Shown: positions 1 to 9,822, counted from the first letter of the stretch. The stretch is 33,506 bases of DNA from Alcaligenaceae bacterium (GCA_012511555.1 JAAZFX010000117.1:1-33506), one strand, 5' to 3'. Notes: a model not told the origin generated them from the letters alone. Numbers and translations are program-made.

Positions 1-188
1 AATAAAAAAGGGTCGACATCTGAAAAAAAATGCCTACCCTCAATTAATACATCTTTGCATATGACCAAGTCGCCCTGCCGCATATCTAATACAGCACAAT
101 CATCGCCTATACCAACAAAATTTGCCGACTCTGCACTGGAGGCGGCAATTTTTGTGAAATACTGGCTAATTAGGGCAAATTCATCCAC
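1..188 (-). CDS. thiL: thiamine-monophosphate kinase, N-terminal part (runs off the window)
   Basis: Reverse complement from a GTG at 188 reads (V/M)DEFALISQYFTKIAASSAESANFVGIGDDCAVLDMRQGDLVICKDVLIEGRHFFQ..., with the ThiL GIGDDxAVL and D.LVEGxHF signatures. It overlaps the nusB stop (TAGTG). Absent from the ORF track because no stop lies in the window. Confidence 0.88.
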   Translation of the reverse strand, partial: MDEFALISQYFTKIAASSAESANFVGIGDDCAVLDMRQGDLVICKDVLIEGRHFFSDVDPFL

Positions 189-631
189 TAGCGACCGCCT
201 TTTACCTCAACCACACGTAGTTCAGCTGCTAATTTATCCAGCACACCGTTAACAAATTTAAAGCCATCGGTGCCACCGAACTCCTTGGTCATCTCAACTG
301 CCTCATTAATGACCACGCGATAAGGTACATCCAGGCTATTTTTTAGCTCAAAAGCGGCAATCATTAAAACGCTGTACTCCACCGGTGAAAGCTCATTAAC
401 CGGACGATCAAGATAAGGTTCTATCTCTGTTTGTAACGCAGCGTGCTCGCGAAGTACTCCATGCAAAATCTTTTGTAATAGAGCTTGATCAGCTTTGTCG
501 TAGTCCTCAAGCTCTCTGAGATTAGCCTCAATCAGACCTATCTCAGCACCATCGGGAGCGATAAACCAACCATATAAACCCTGCAATGCCAATTCACGGG
601 CACGTCGACGTGCGCTTTTTTTAATACTCAA
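188..631 (-). CDS. nusB: transcription antitermination factor NusB
   Basis: 147 aa; [18 protein letters not shown]..., [14 protein letters not shown]...[34 protein letters not shown] is characteristic of NusB; adjacent to ribH and thiL. Confidence 0.97.
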   Translation of the reverse strand: MSIKKSARRRARELALQGLYGWFIAPDGAEIGLIEANLRELEDYDKADQALLQKILHGVLREHAALQTEIEPYLDRPVNELSPVEYSVLMIAAFELKNSLDVPYRVVINEAVEMTKEFGGTDGFKFVNGVLDKLAAELRVVEVKGGR

Positions 632-642
632 CTTATTCCCTT

Positions 643-1194
643 CTACTTCTCGTCTTCTTCGTCAATGTCGTCTTCATCAAAGTCGTCATTGTCATCATCA
701 CCAAAATCGTCATCGTCATCACCGATTTCATACTCCGGTGTCAAATAACTGACAAGATTGGCCATCTCAACTGCCACAATAGCGCAATCAATACCTTTTT
801 CTTCGGCGCGCTCCTTGGCCTGCTCCTCATTTTCTGTCGTCAGAATACCATTGGCAATCGGCACGCCAGTCTCTAAACCTACACGAGTAATAGCGGCAGC
901 AGATTCATTGCTGACAATTTCAAAATGGTAAGTCTCGCCACGAATTACTGCTCCCAGAGCAATTAATGCATCAAACTCATCAGTCTGAGCCATCTCATGT
1001 AATGCAAAGCCTGCCTCTAAAGCGCCAGGCACAGTCACTACCATGATATTTTCTTCATCAACTCCTAACTCACCCAATTGAGCTAGACAAGCCTCCAGCT
1101 CCATATAGGTAATTTCTTCTGTGAATCGAGCACAAACAATGCCAATGTGCAGATCTTCACCATTTAAATCGGGCGCTAAAGTGTAGGGTTTCAT
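643..1194 (-). CDS. ribH: 6,7-dimethyl-8-ribityllumazine synthase with an acidic C-terminal extension
   Basis: [13 protein letters not shown]..., [32 protein letters not shown] motifs; C-terminal Asp/Glu-rich tail. Confidence 0.96.
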   Translation of the reverse strand: MKPYTLAPDLNGEDLHIGIVCARFTEEITYMELEACLAQLGELGVDEENIMVVTVPGALEAGFALHEMAQTDEFDALIALGAVIRGETYHFEIVSNESAAAITRVGLETGVPIANGILTTENEEQAKERAEEKGIDCAIVAVEMANLVSYLTPEYEIGDDDDDFGDDDNDDFDEDDIDEEDEK

Positions 1195-1235
1195 AGTAAA
1201 GTCCTTTTGAGTAAGTTTTGATTAAGCTCTGTGTG

Positions 1236-2432
1236 CTATTTTGCATCATGAGAATCGCTTTGATCTTGATAAAATCCGGTTACGGTCAAACCATAACCTG
1301 CCATACTTGGTATTTTAACTGGTGTAGCCATTAAACGCATTTGAGAGACATTTAAATCCTTCAAAATTTGTGCCCCTACGCCATAGGTGCGCAGGTTATA
1401 ACCATCGTGTTTGCGTCCCTTAGGAGCTTCGGCCTTGGGAGCAGCTCCCCATGCAGCTGCTTGCTTTGCTACCTCGCTACTACCATGTGCTAAATCACAG
1501 TTAAGCATCACCATCACACCGCAGCCCGACTCCCTAATCGCCTCAAGAGCAGCTGCAACTCCCCAACTATGTGAAGTATCTTCACAATCTAACACATCCA
1601 GCATAGTCACTGGTTCGTGTACACGCACTAAAACATCACTATCAGCTTCAATATCACCATATACTAAAGCAATATGAGTCGCATTAGAAGTCTTGTCTTG
1701 ATAAGAAACCGCCTCAAAACTACCCCAGGGAGTTAGCATTTTCTTACTGCCCAAACGATGAACCATGGACTCATGCTCACTACGATATTGAATTAAATCC
1801 GTGATTGTGCCGATTTTAATACCAAACTGCTGTGAGAACTCGATAAGATCCGGCAAACGAGCCATCTCGCCATCTGGTTTAAGAATTTCGCAAATTACCG
1901 CTGCCGGTGTCAGACCTGCCATCGCGGTTAGATCACAACCTGCCTCGGTATGTCCTGCACGAATCAGGACCCCACCCGGCACAGCACGCACCGGGAATAT
2001 ATGACCCGGCGAAACAATATCCTCAGGACCAGCATCCGCAGCCACCGCAGCCTTGATAGTAGTGGCACGATCTGCTGCTGAAATACCGGTTGTAACACCC
2101 TCTGCTGCTTCAATAGAAATGGTGAAATTTGTCTCAAAACCACTCTGGTTGTTACTGGTCATCAAGCCCAAACCAAGTTGCTCGCCACGCTCGCCAGTAA
2201 TAGTCAGACAGACCAATCCACGAGCATGAGTTACCATAAAGTTAATTGCTTCTGGCGTCACAAAGTCTGCCGCCATCAGAAGATCGCCTTCATTTTCGCG
2301 ATCCTCTTCATCAACTAAAATCACCATACGTCCTTGGCGCAACTCCTCAACAATCTCGGTCACCGAAGAAATCACCGTAGTCGCTTTACTAGTTTCGACC
2401 AAATCGCTGGTCTGACCTTGCTCAGAACTCAT
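1236..2432 (-). CDS. ribB: 3,4-dihydroxy-2-butanone 4-phosphate synthase fused to a degenerate GTP cyclohydrolase II-like domain (RibBX type)
   Basis: N-terminal DHBP synthase motifs [27 protein letters not shown] and [12 protein letters not shown]-terminal GCHII-like region with [13 protein letters not shown] and GYGLTVTGF but without the zinc Cys triad. Confidence 0.95.
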   Translation of the reverse strand: MSSEQGQTSDLVETSKATTVISSVTEIVEELRQGRMVILVDEEDRENEGDLLMAADFVTPEAINFMVTHARGLVCLTITGERGEQLGLGLMTSNNQSGFETNFTISIEAAEGVTTGISAADRATTIKAAVAADAGPEDIVSPGHIFPVRAVPGGVLIRAGHTEAGCDLTAMAGLTPAAVICEILKPDGEMARLPDLIEFSQQFGIKIGTITDLIQYRSEHESMVHRLGSKKMLTPWGSFEAVSYQDKTSNATHIALVYGDIEADSDVLVRVHEPVTMLDVLDCEDTSHSWGVAAALEAIRESGCGVMVMLNCDLAHGSSEVAKQAAAWGAAPKAEAPKGRKHDGYNLRTYGVGAQILKDLNVSQMRLMATPVKIPSMAGYGLTVTGFYQDQSDSHDAK

Positions 2433-2653
2433 AATTAATCACTTATCCATCAATTAAAAAATATGTTGCTATTGTACCCTTAAGAGCCCTCTTCCGTGTT
2501 AAAGAGTAATTTATTTTAAGGCCATTAAATAAAAGCAGTGGAAGATTTTTAATCTCTTTGGAACATTTAAAATCTTAAACAGTCTAAAAACTTGTTGAAC
2601 TGTTAACCATCTTCACTCGCTTTGATTTTAAAACAAAAATAATTCCCCAAACG

Positions 2654-2672
2654 ATGTAAGAATAGTTTACAT
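2654..2672. promoter_or_regulatory. inverted repeat, candidate regulator (e.g. MarR) operator
   Basis: ATGTAA-gaatagt-TTACAT, about 125 bp upstream of a MarR-type gene in a divergent intergenic region. Confidence 0.35.
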
Positions 2673-2718
2673 TTAAGCTATCGCAATAATATTATTTTTA
2701 TGCAAGAATTCTATTTAA

Positions 2719-2740
2719 AGAGTAAATTTAATTTTACTCT
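2719..2740. repeat. inverted repeat / possible operator or 5'UTR hairpin
   Basis: AGAGTAAA-tttaat-TTTACTCT, perfect 8-bp arms, upstream of the MarR-like gene. Confidence 0.4.
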
Positions 2741-2796
2741 CTCAACCGAAAACTTCTCGGGAAATTTTTAACCAAGTTAGCCACAAAGGAATCCCT

Positions 2797-3288
2797 ATGA
2801 ATATCGATATAGAGACCAGGATCAATGATTCCAGTAGCGAAGACCTACGACTTGTACTTCGCCTAGCTGCTTTCAACAACCTTATTCAAAACGAACTCCG
2901 TAATCGCTTACGTCTGCAATTTGACATGACCTCTCCGCGCTACGATCTACTGGCTCAGCTATCAACTGAAGCACAGGGCCTTAAAATGGGTGAGCTCTCA
3001 GAGCGCCTGATGGTCAGTAACGGCAATATTACTGCCATTAGTTTACAACTTGAAAAAGCTGGCCTGATCAGCCGCACGACTAATCGCCAAGACCGCCGCA
3101 GTACCTTTATCAAAAAGACGGCCAAGGGTAAAAAGATCTTTGCCAAAATGGAAGCAGCCTATAATCAATGGGTTGAGGAGTTATTGAGTGAGTTATCCAA
3201 ACAATCCAAGGAGCGCCTGTACAGCAGTCTCGACGACGGCAAACAAGCAGTTTATAGCATATTAATGACCACCAAAGCTAAGGACTAA
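2797..3288 (+). CDS. MarR family transcriptional regulator
   Basis: 163 aa with winged-helix pattern LKMGELSERLMVSNGNITAISLQLEKAGLISRTTNRQDRRSTFIKKTAKGKKIF. Confidence 0.9.
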   Translation: MNIDIETRINDSSSEDLRLVLRLAAFNNLIQNELRNRLRLQFDMTSPRYDLLAQLSTEAQGLKMGELSERLMVSNGNITAISLQLEKAGLISRTTNRQDRRSTFIKKTAKGKKIFAKMEAAYNQWVEELLSELSKQSKERLYSSLDDGKQAVYSILMTTKAKD

Positions 3289-3300
3289 ACTAACTGCAAT

Positions 3301-4290
3301 ATGACCGTAGAACAAGAATTAAAACTTCACGTACAACAACCTTCTCGCCAAGCACTAAAAGAGATTGTTAATACTGCAGCAGCAAAGACGATTCATTTGC
3401 ATGCTTTTTATTTTGATACCTGTGAGCGCGAACTTGCTCAGGCAGGCATAGCCCTACGCTTGCGCAAAGAAAATGGTATTTGGATACAAACCATCAAACT
3501 ACCCGGTGACGATGCTCTCAGCAAAATCGAGTATAATCACTCTCGCCCCGAGCCCACGCTAGACCTCAAAGTCTATATGGGCACCCCGGCTGAGCAGGCT
3601 TTTAAGCAATTAAAAAACGATTTAAGCGCCCGTTTTGAAACAGATATTTATCGTACCTTGAGACTTGAAGAAACGCCTTATGGTGTTCTAGAGCTGGCCT
3701 ACGATAGTGGGTTCATCCGTTCGCTCAATCTCGAAATCCCTGTCTGCGAACTGGAACTGGAGCTTAAAGAAGGTTCCTCAGCAGCTATTTTTAGCGTGGC
3801 TAAAGCCTGGCAACAACAGTATCAATTTATTTTAGACTTTAGAAGCAAGGCCGAACGTGGCGATACCTTGGCCTCCACAGCCATTGAATCTAAAGGATTA
3901 GATAGTAACTTCAGTTTATGGCGTGCGTGGCAAGTAAAAGACCCTCAGCTCGCCGGTTTAGAGCCTAAGCAAGCAGCACAATTACATCTGGAACAGATCG
4001 CCAGAAATGCCGCAGTCATAGCTGACATTGACCGTGCCGATATGAAGGCTGAGCTAGACCTGGATCTGAGCGAGCATATCAGCTTGTTATGCTCCGCACT
4101 ACAGAGCATGCGGTTACTGTGCTCTACTTCAAACGACAAAGCACAACAAAATCAGTTAGCCGCCGCACTCCGACACTATGAGCATGAGTTTTCACAGGCC
4201 TTGCCACAACAAGCAAAAGCACTAGCCAGCAGCAGCGCTTTCCAGGCTTGCTTGCTGGATATCCTGGCTTGGAGCATTGTAGAATCCTGA
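3301..4290 (+). CDS. CYTH domain protein (inorganic triphosphatase-like) with a short, degenerate CHAD-like C-terminus
   Basis: N-terminal EQELKLHV signature (CYTH ExExK), YFDTCERELAQAGIALRLRKENGIWIQTIK, ELELELKEG. Confidence 0.88.
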   Translation: MTVEQELKLHVQQPSRQALKEIVNTAAAKTIHLHAFYFDTCERELAQAGIALRLRKENGIWIQTIKLPGDDALSKIEYNHSRPEPTLDLKVYMGTPAEQAFKQLKNDLSARFETDIYRTLRLEETPYGVLELAYDSGFIRSLNLEIPVCELELELKEGSSAAIFSVAKAWQQQYQFILDFRSKAERGDTLASTAIESKGLDSNFSLWRAWQVKDPQLAGLEPKQAAQLHLEQIARNAAVIADIDRADMKAELDLDLSEHISLLCSALQSMRLLCSTSNDKAQQNQLAAALRHYEHEFSQALPQQAKALASSSAFQACLLDILAWSIVES

Positions 4291-4304
4291 CTCATCAAAA
4301 AGCC

Positions 4305-4340
4305 GCTTTACTTGGTACTTATTAATCAACCAAGTAAAGC
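4305..4340 (-). terminator. hairpin terminator for ftsY (stem overlaps the last codons)
   Basis: GCTTTACTTGG / CCAAGTAAAGC 11-bp perfect arms; on the minus strand followed by GGCTTTTTG. Confidence 0.65.
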
Positions 4341-5675
4341 AGTGGCAAACTCAGCTGCAGTAAAAGGCTGTAGGTCATGTAACGACTCGCCCACCCCAAT
4401 CCAGTAAACAGGGATTGGCCTTACCCCCTGACTACCGGCAGCAACCGCGGCTAAGGTACCGCCTTTAGCCGTACCGTCCAGCTTAGTTACAACCAAGCCT
4501 GTCAGCCCTAGCGCAGCATCAAAAGTTTTAATTTGTGTAATGACATTTTGGCCCGTATTGCCATCAACGACCAATAACACCTCATGAGGTGCTTCATTAT
4601 CGGCTTTATTGATTACTCGTTTAATTTTCTTAAGCTCTTCCATCAGATGTAACTGAGTCGGTAAACGACCGGCCGTATCAATCATCACTACATTAGCTTG
4701 GCGAGCCTTGCCGGCATTTACCGCATCAAAAGCAACCGCTGCAGGATCACCTCCATCTTGAGAAATAACGGCGACATTATTGCGCTTGCCCCACTCAACC
4801 AATTGTTCACGCGCAGCAGCACGGAAGGTATCGCCCGCCGCCAATAAGACACTGGCACCAGAAGCTTGAAAATGATGAGCTAATTTGCCAATAGAGGTTG
4901 TTTTACCGGCACCGTTAACTCCTGCAATCATCACTACAGACGTGCCATCCAGTGGCAGCATAAATGATTTTTCCAAGGGTTTTAAATGTTCTGTTAAAAG
5001 CTCCTTTAGAGCCTCTTTAACCTGCTCACCTTCCTCAATTCTTTGCTGTTTAACTTTGGCTCTTAACTTAGTCAACAAAGACTCTGTCGCCTCAATGCCG
5101 GCATCCGCCATCAATAATGCGGTCTCCAATTCTTCAAAAAGCTCTTCATCGACCTTAACGCCGACAAATAAGGCGCCAATATTTGAACCTGTGCGAGAAA
5201 GCCCCTGACGTAACCGCTGCATCCAGGAAGCCTTAGGAGCGGTTTCTTGCACAGATTGCTCCTCTACTACTTCAGCTACGGGAGCCAATGCCAGCTTTTC
5301 AGTTGTTTCCGGTGACGTGGCCAATCCAGCATCACTTGCAACAATCGCGTCTTCCGCACTATCAGTAACAGTCGGCTCAGAATCAGAATCAAACACCCGC
5401 TCTTCGACCGACACTTGAGCGGCTTCAGAAGTTGGTGACGAAGCAGGAGTCGATTCGAGTTCTGCTGGAGGAGGCGAAGAGGATTCGACCACCACTTCTT
5501 CCGGCTCATGGCTTGATACCGTCACCAACGCTTCAGGTGTCTGCACGTCTTGCTCACGCTCAACAAGCTCTACCGCCTCTGCCTCCTCTAACTGCTCAAA
5601 CTCCGGAGCTGCTACAGACTCTTGGCTAACTTTATTTTCTTCTTTTGACTTTTTTCGTCGAAAAAATCTAAACAT
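4326..5675 (-). CDS. ftsY: signal recognition particle receptor FtsY
   Basis: C-terminal NG domain: GVNGAGKTTSIGKLAHHF, AGDTFRAAAREQL, DTAGRLPTQLHLMEELKKIKRV, TKLDGTAKGG; long acidic N-terminal A domain. Confidence 0.97.
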   Translation of the reverse strand: MFRFFRRKKSKEENKVSQESVAAPEFEQLEEAEAVELVEREQDVQTPEALVTVSSHEPEEVVVESSSPPPAELESTPASSPTSEAAQVSVEERVFDSDSEPTVTDSAEDAIVASDAGLATSPETTEKLALAPVAEVVEEQSVQETAPKASWMQRLRQGLSRTGSNIGALFVGVKVDEELFEELETALLMADAGIEATESLLTKLRAKVKQQRIEEGEQVKEALKELLTEHLKPLEKSFMLPLDGTSVVMIAGVNGAGKTTSIGKLAHHFQASGASVLLAAGDTFRAAAREQLVEWGKRNNVAVISQDGGDPAAVAFDAVNAGKARQANVVMIDTAGRLPTQLHLMEELKKIKRVINKADNEAPHEVLLVVDGNTGQNVITQIKTFDAALGLTGLVVTKLDGTAKGGTLAAVAAGSQGVRPIPVYWIGVGESLHDLQPFTAAEFATALLG

Positions 5676-5714
5676 GCTATCTCACTTAATGTTCACGGAC
5701 TGATTGACAGAACT

Positions 5715-5744
5715 TTGCAATAACCTTAGTCCGGCTCATATTAT
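5715..5744 (+). promoter_or_regulatory. putative sigma70-type promoter for rsmD
   Basis: TTGCAA - 18 nt - TATTAT, about 75 nt upstream of the rsmD start. Confidence 0.4.
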
Positions 5745-5818
5745 ACTGGTTTATACTGAGTGTTTAGATTAATATAAATTCGACAGCAATGAGTCGAAAT
5801 TAGGACACGATTCGATAA

Positions 5819-6418
5819 ATGAGCAAATCACAGCCCAGAACTCGTGCAAAGCCACAGCAGATTCGCATTATTGGCGGTTCTCTCAAGCGTAGCACAATAC
5901 CGGTTATAGACTTAACAAATTTACGTCCCACCCCGGATCGGGTGCGTGAAACACTTTTTAATTGGTTAAATCATTTTTGGGATAGCGATTTTTCAGACAA
6001 GTCAGTTTTGGATTTATTTGCCGGCAGCGGTGCTCTAGGATTTGAAGCTGCTTCACGCGGTGCTCAGCATGTATTGATGGTTGAAAAGCACCCCAAAGCT
6101 GTGGCTGCATTACGACAGTTTCGTGACAAGCATAAATTAGCTCAAGTCCGTATTAATGACCACGACGCCAAGCTTGCACTAAAGCGCATGGATAACAGTC
6201 GCTTTGATTTGATATTGATTGATCCACCCTTTGCTGATGAGGATTTACTCAAAGACACAAGCGTAGCTCTCCCTAGCATTTGCAAAAATGGTACTTTAGT
6301 TTATGTAGAGAGTGCTACGCCATTCGAGTTGCCTGAGCAATTTGAATTACTAAGACAAGACAAAGCCGGCGCCAGCCACTTTTATTTGTATTACTATAAT
6401 TCTGAAAGCAAGGTTTAA
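5819..6418 (+). CDS. rsmD: 16S rRNA (guanine(966)-N(2))-methyltransferase RsmD
   Basis: IRIIGGSLKRSTIPV, RPTPDRVRETLFNWL, VLDLFAGSGALGFEAASRGA, LILIDPPFA; next to coaD. Confidence 0.95.
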   Translation: MSKSQPRTRAKPQQIRIIGGSLKRSTIPVIDLTNLRPTPDRVRETLFNWLNHFWDSDFSDKSVLDLFAGSGALGFEAASRGAQHVLMVEKHPKAVAALRQFRDKHKLAQVRINDHDAKLALKRMDNSRFDLILIDPPFADEDLLKDTSVALPSICKNGTLVYVESATPFELPEQFELLRQDKAGASHFYLYYYNSESKV

Positions 6419-6460
6419 ATCTCTTATAATACAAGGTTCAGAATAATCGGGACAAATCTA

Positions 6461-7006
6461 ATGAAAATTGCTATTTATCCGGGTACCTTCGACCCATTGA
6501 CTCGTGGACACGAAGATCTTGTACGTCGTGCAGCCGGTCTTTTTGATCACGTAGTTGTAGGCGTTGCCCGCAGTGCAGGCAAGAACCCCTGTTTTACTTT
6601 AGAGGAGCGCCTGGAAATTGCTCACGAAGTACTTGAACACTACCCTAATGTGACGATCAAGGGATTTAGCGGTTTACTTAAAGATTTTGTCCGCGAAAAT
6701 AACGGCCGCGTAATTATCCGTGGCTTACGTGCTGTATCGGATTTCGAATATGAATTCCAGATGGCCGGCATGAACCGTTATCTGCTCCCAGATGTGGAAA
6801 CTATGTTTATGACGCCTTCTGATCAGTACCAATTCATCTCAGGCACTTTTGTGCGCGAGGTAGCCCTCATGGGCGGTGATGTTAGCAAGTTGGTCTTCCC
6901 TTCTGTTGAGCGTTGGCTCAAAGAAAAAGCCGAACTGCTTAAACCATCTCTAACTGAAGCCAAAGAAAAAGTGGCCATTCTAAATAAATCGCTAGAAAAA
7001 AGTTAA
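6461..7006 (+). CDS. coaD: pantetheine-phosphate adenylyltransferase
   Basis: [60 protein letters not shown]. Confidence 0.97.
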   Translation: MKIAIYPGTFDPLTRGHEDLVRRAAGLFDHVVVGVARSAGKNPCFTLEERLEIAHEVLEHYPNVTIKGFSGLLKDFVRENNGRVIIRGLRAVSDFEYEFQMAGMNRYLLPDVETMFMTPSDQYQFISGTFVREVALMGGDVSKLVFPSVERWLKEKAELLKPSLTEAKEKVAILNKSLEKS

Positions 7007-7048
7007 ATGGTTTAAGCAACACATTTAATGATAGTTTTAAGGTAAATT

Positions 7049-7312
7049 ATGGCTCTCTATATTGATCACGAGTGCATCAACTGCGATGTATGTGAACCCC
7101 AATGTCCCAATGAAGCGATCTTCATGGGCCCCGAGGTCTATGTGATTGACCCTGCTAAATGCACAGAGTGCATCGGTCACCATGATGAGCCTCAGTGTCA
7201 AGTCATCTGCCCTATTGACTGCATCTATCCGGATCCTGAGTGGAAGGAATCAGAAGAGCAGCTCATGGAAAAATTCCGTCAACTGACGGGCGATAGTAAA
7301 CTACCCGTTTAG
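7049..7312 (+). CDS. YfhL family 2[4Fe-4S] ferredoxin
   Basis: CINCDVCEPQCPNEAI ... CTECIGHHDEPQCQVICPIDCI: two cluster motifs with the Alvin-type insertion; adjacent to coaD. Confidence 0.93.
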   Translation: MALYIDHECINCDVCEPQCPNEAIFMGPEVYVIDPAKCTECIGHHDEPQCQVICPIDCIYPDPEWKESEEQLMEKFRQLTGDSKLPV

Positions 7313-7329
7313 TTGCTTGTTAAGCAGAT

Positions 7330-7370
7330 AAAAAATGGCTCGATAAAAAAGATTTATCGAGCCATTTTTT
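7330..7370. terminator. bidirectional rho-independent terminator between convergent fdx and asmA-like genes
   Basis: AAAAAATGGCTCGATAAA / TTTATCGAGCCATTTTTT perfect inverted repeat; A/T-rich flanks give a T-tract on either strand. Confidence 0.9.
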
Positions 7371-9822
7371 AGTTTATACCCTGAATTTCCGTCTTGATTT
7401 GAATTGAGTCATTATCATTCCAAATCTGTAAAGGCAGACTAAAGCCTTTTACCACAACCCGCACCCCTTGTTTAAGTATATTGACCGGGTGCCTAACTGA
7501 TAGTTGAAGATTTAAGTCAAAATCACCGTTGAGCGTATTATAGCTACTACGTGGCTGTTTATTTACAAAAGAAAAACTCTCACCCTCAAGGTTTAAACTA
7601 TCAAAATTAATAACCCCCTCATCCACTTCAGCGGCAAACTCAAAACGCGTAAAAGGACTCTGCTCTCTTTCATTAAAGTCTAGTTGCAGTGAACCAGCGC
7701 CGATAAGATAATCAATATCATCTAATACTTTTTGAACAGAAAAGCCCTGCAAACGCCCTTCAGCTGCCTGAAACTTTATCTCGCCGTTAAGGTTTTCCAA
7801 CAACTCTTTTTCACTTAAACCCATAGAGATTAAATCGAGCTCAATATCAGCGTTGCCTCTTAATAACACTCGCGCTTTAAGGCCCTTTAAAAGCTCCTGC
7901 ATTTCTACATTGCTCAACTTAAGCTCAAGACTGACACTACCATCATCAAGTGACATATCGCTGTTAGCATAGAGTTCACCGCCAAATAACTGGGCACGCA
8001 GGGATTTAATTTTAATGTCACTGGAAGAATTAAAAATTAATGTCGTACCTAAATCCTTAAATGCCAAACCCCTATAAGTCATCGTGCCGATATTAAAAGT
8101 ACCGATCCCGCTTAGACGAGACAATAACTCTTGCTTTAAACTTAAATTCCGTGATTTTACTTGCAGAGCTTCGACAGCCTCAGACTCCGCTAAGAGCTCC
8201 TCATATTCAGTTGACAACTCTTTGTCAATCGCCATCTCTTGTTCAGCCGAGAGTTCTACTGCATCACTCTTACTACCATCAAGCATCAGTGAAGTAAGAG
8301 GCAAACTAGTATCAACACCTAAAATATGATCTAAGGCCAAAGACTCTGCCTGTAAATCAAAATTAATTTGCGGTTTTGATAAGCCCTCAAGCGAACCACT
8401 GAGACTCATGCGCTCAGAGTCCATCACCGCATCAGCATTAAAGTCGATGAGTCCATTTTTTAAGTCACCCTTGATTGAGGCAATGACTGGTGCTTCCTGC
8501 ACAATATCCCCATCACTCAAACTGACTTTGCCACTCAGCGCTGTATAACTGAACTCTCCACTTAACAAGTTCATTACCAAGGGAGAAGAAAAATCAATAT
8601 CAATGGTACGGTTTGCCGCCGTCAAATATTGTCCTTGAATTTTATTTTCACGTACATTGAGTTTTGAAGCTAAACCACTAAAACCATCCAACGATACATT
8701 TAAGTCCATGCTCTCTTCCCCTCTAAACTGCACTGTCCCGGTTAAAGGATCCCCTGCAGCATCAAAGCCTGAAAGATTAAGATTTGGACTATTTAATTGC
8801 CATGCAATAGAACGCTCTTGAAGATCGGCAATATCACCCTTAAGTGCTAAATTTTGTGCAAATACTTGTGTATCGACACGGTTTAAACCGATTTCATCGG
8901 CCTGCATTTGAGAGCTAATCTTTGCTAAGCGACTATCTTCACTTAATGCGCTTAATCCCAGTAGGAACTGTAACGATGTACCCTTGGCATAGCCGGTAAA
9001 ATTATCAAGACTGAAATTACCACTCAAACTGCCTTGCTCAACCTTATAACCTTGAATCTGTCCTTGAAGCGCAACATTTAGTCGTTCCGCCTGATAGATT
9101 GAAGCAGCCGGGTCTAAACGAATCATGCCGCGTATATTTAAACTGGCATTATCATCAGCGTATCGTGTATCAATCTTGGCATTTAAAGCTAAAGAAAAAG
9201 GCTCTCCAAAGGTAATACGCCCAGTATGGAGACTCATGTTCTCAAGACTAAACTGACGCTCGCTAATCAAGTCCTCAACCAAGACGCTGCCTTCCTCTAG
9301 CTCAAGACCGGCAATATCCACTTTAAACTCATTGGCAGTCAGGCGACTTTGCTCCTCTTGAGCAGCATCAGCCTCAGCCTGTTGGCGCCGATGAGCGATA
9401 TGTTCCGCATCAAAATCCAAAGGCAAGGCATAGAAGTCATCGATATTTAAACTACCGTCCGGATAACGCACAACATGTGTCTTAAAGCCTTTGACTTTCA
9501 CATGATCAACTAAAAACCGATCGAATAGCAAAGGCCACAAAGCGACAGAAAAACGTACTTCTTCCATCGAACTGAACTCTTCTTCGGAGTTCTTGTTCGA
9601 TAAGGTGACATCAGTTACTCTTAAACCAATACGCGGAAAAAGCGATAAATCAAGATCACCGTTAATTTTTAAATCACGCTCATAACGCAGCTTAATTTCC
9701 TTAACCAAACGATCCTGATAGACCTTTGGATCAAAATTAAGTACAAAAATCGCTCCCCCTACTACTGCAACCAGTAATAAGATAACGAGAGCGAAGCCAC
9801 TACGTTTAAGCCATTTATTCAT
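7369..9822 (-). CDS. AsmA family protein
   Basis: 817 aa; N-terminal membrane anchor then AsmA-like repeats and AsmA_2-type C-terminus (NGEIKFQAAEGRLQGFSVQKVLDDIDYL). Confidence 0.88.
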   Translation of the reverse strand: MNKWLKRSGFALVILLLVAVVGGAIFVLNFDPKVYQDRLVKEIKLRYERDLKINGDLDLSLFPRIGLRVTDVTLSNKNSEEEFSSMEEVRFSVALWPLLFDRFLVDHVKVKGFKTHVVRYPDGSLNIDDFYALPLDFDAEHIAHRRQQAEADAAQEEQSRLTANEFKVDIAGLELEEGSVLVEDLISERQFSLENMSLHTGRITFGEPFSLALNAKIDTRYADDNASLNIRGMIRLDPAASIYQAERLNVALQGQIQGYKVEQGSLSGNFSLDNFTGYAKGTSLQFLLGLSALSEDSRLAKISSQMQADEIGLNRVDTQVFAQNLALKGDIADLQERSIAWQLNSPNLNLSGFDAAGDPLTGTVQFRGEESMDLNVSLDGFSGLASKLNVRENKIQGQYLTAANRTIDIDFSSPLVMNLLSGEFSYTALSGKVSLSDGDIVQEAPVIASIKGDLKNGLIDFNADAVMDSERMSLSGSLEGLSKPQINFDLQAESLALDHILGVDTSLPLTSLMLDGSKSDAVELSAEQEMAIDKELSTEYEELLAESEAVEALQVKSRNLSLKQELLSRLSGIGTFNIGTMTYRGLAFKDLGTTLIFNSSSDIKIKSLRAQLFGGELYANSDMSLDDGSVSLELKLSNVEMQELLKGLKARVLLRGNADIELDLISMGLSEKELLENLNGEIKFQAAEGRLQGFSVQKVLDDIDYLIGAGSLQLDFNEREQSPFTRFEFAAEVDEGVINFDSLNLEGESFSFVNKQPRSSYNTLNGDFDLNLQLSVRHPVNILKQGVRVVVKGFSLPLQIWNDNDSIQIKTEIQGIN

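Noticed and set aside
4885-5629. Several ORFs antisense to or overlapping ftsY (107, 77 and 65 aa)
   Set aside because: They lie in the repetitive acidic N-domain coding region of ftsY or opposite its conserved NG domain; no independent evidence.
5779-5798. TTCGAC-agcaatga-GTCGAA hairpin upstream of rsmD
   Set aside because: Only 6 bp with an 8-nt loop and no second copy noticed; could be chance in an AT-rich spacer.
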